This document shows positions 15,192-15,561 of a stretch of DNA of 15,561 bases, piece after piece. The notes under the pieces are model-generated. The model did not search any database. It was not told where the DNA came from and saw nothing but the letters and a program-made list of their open reading frames with translations. The stretch comes from Bacillota bacterium (GTDB lineage Bacteria > Bacillota > Clostridia > Peptostreptococcales > Anaerovoracaceae): contig JAHZHA010000037.1 in the NCBI GenBank assembly GCA_019420525.1, forward strand, positions 1-15,561. The letters run 5' to 3'. Numbering within the stretch: the first letter of the stretch is position 1; each line of letters opens with the position of its first letter. A program made the position numbers and the translations under genes.

Positions 15192-15382
15192 GTTCACACC
15201 TCCTTCGGATGACTGTAATGTTGTATATATTCAGCTGATATTATGGAGATCTGCAGGATCTGTCTCCATCTAACACTTTACGACACAACAATCGGAGATA
15301 TGTCATTCAGCATCAGCGTATATACTGTCTCTTGATTTTGCGCACACTAAAACCTTTGCGCACATATCAGAATCGCTTAGTC
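15192..15382 (-). promoter_or_regulatory. Long leader of the rpmG-secE-nusG-rplKA transcript
   Basis: From the predicted start near 15376 to the rpmG ATG lie about 185 bases without a gene. The ten-base word TGTGCGCAAA occurs twice with an 18-base period (15364-15355 and 15346-15337); because TGCGCA is self-complementary the copies could also pair. Nearer rpmG, ATGGAGA/TCTCCAT (15269-15243) forms a 7-bp stem around a further GATC/GATC pairing, with no U-tract after it. I do not recognise a known riboswitch or ribosomal-protein leader here. Confidence 0.5.
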
Positions 15383-15411
15383 ATATTATCACTCTCGATG
15401 CCCATTGTCAA
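15383..15411 (-). promoter_or_regulatory. Promoter of the rpmG-secE-nusG-rplK-rplA unit
   Basis: A perfect TTGACA (15411-15406), a 17-base spacer and TAATAT (15388-15383), with TGA just before the -10 box. This is the closest match to the vegetative consensus in the window. It lies 21 bases after the U-tract of the tuf terminator, so it starts a fresh transcript. Confidence 0.88.
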
Positions 15412-15431
15412 GAGTTTTATATTTTTCACCG

Positions 15432-15464
15432 AAAAAAACACGGTGCAGACTGACGTCCGCACCG
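15432..15464 (-). terminator. Intrinsic terminator after the right-hand tuf
   Basis: CGGTGCGGAC and GTCTGCACCG form a 10-bp stem with one G-U pair and the loop GTCA, followed by TG and seven U residues (15438-15432). It lies about 50 bases after the tuf stop codons and ends that transcript before the rpmG promoter. Confidence 0.92.
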
Positions 15465-15514
15465 GTTTCTCTCTTTTCTGCGTTTTCCACCCTCTCAGGC
15501 TTCCTTCGCCGTTA

Positions 15515-15561
15515 TTATTCGATGATTTCCGTTACTACTCCGGATCCTACTGTTCTTCCGC
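15515..15561 (-). CDS. tuf: Elongation factor Tu, C-terminal fragment (cut by window edge)
   Basis: The last 14 residues, GRTVGSGVVTEIIE, are the standard end of EF-Tu, the GTPase that delivers aminoacyl-tRNA. A double TAATAA stop follows. The rest of the gene lies beyond the window. The fragment is too short to tell whether this copy is identical to the one at the left edge. In many Clostridia one tuf lies just upstream of rpmG-secE-nusG, as here, and another ends the str cluster. Confidence 0.95.
   Translation of the reverse strand, partial: GRTVGSGVVTEIIE

Noticed and set aside
15192..15514. tRNA genes next to tuf or secE, as in some bacteria
   Set aside because: No cloverleaf, T-loop motif or CCA end was found between tuf and rpmG, and the rpmG-secE gap is only 23 bases.
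1..15561. Mobile element, CRISPR array, prophage or novel multi-gene defence system
   Set aside because: Every substantial coding stretch is a recognised housekeeping gene and gaps are short; no transposase, integrase, repeat array or unknown protein was seen.

Overview
The window is a single block of core transcription and translation genes, all on the minus strand. The order (reading right to left) is the end of tuf, then rpmG-secE-nusG-rplK-rplA-rplJ-rplL-rpoB-rpoC-rpsL-rpsG-fusA, then the start of a second tuf. The proteins are Bacillota-like, most likely class Clostridia: zinc-ribbon (C+) L33, S12 with the long N-terminal insert of Gram-positives, RpoB and RpoC without the large E. coli insertions, strong AGGAGG ribosome binding sites, and a Gram-positive L10 leader. 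Genus cannot be fixed from this sequence alone. Twelve genes are complete; both tuf genes are cut by the window edges.

Layout on the minus strand. (1) 15561-15432: tuf C-terminus and its intrinsic terminator. (2) 15411-12755: a near-consensus promoter, a roughly 185-nt leader, then rpmG, secE, nusG, rplK and rplA. (3) 12754-11462: an L10-type leader with a terminator/antiterminator pair, then rplJ and rplL, closed by a strong terminator. (4) 11349-3697: a dedicated promoter, then rpoB and rpoC with a perfect 15-bp inverted repeat between them. (5) 3696-1: a promoter followed at once by a strong terminator and a second weaker hairpin, then the str cluster rpsL, rpsG, fusA and tuf with unusually structured intercistronic gaps.

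Together the genes make RNA polymerase beta and beta-prime, the elongation factor NusG, the SecE translocon subunit, the L11/L1/L10/L12 ribosomal proteins that form and support the GTPase centre and L1 stalk, S12 and S7 of the small subunit, and EF-G and EF-Tu that act on them. There are no mobile elements, CRISPR arrays, tRNA or rRNA genes, and no unknown protein-coding gene.

The genes themselves are ordinary. The points worth a second look are the 80-residue acidic N-terminal extension of NusG (next to a possible three-way-junction RNA and a weak ribosome binding site), the structured RNA in the rpsL-rpsG gap, the promoter-terminator leader upstream of rpsL, the rpoB-rpoC hairpin, and both window edges falling about 50 bases inside tuf. 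I see no clear new multi-gene system here.
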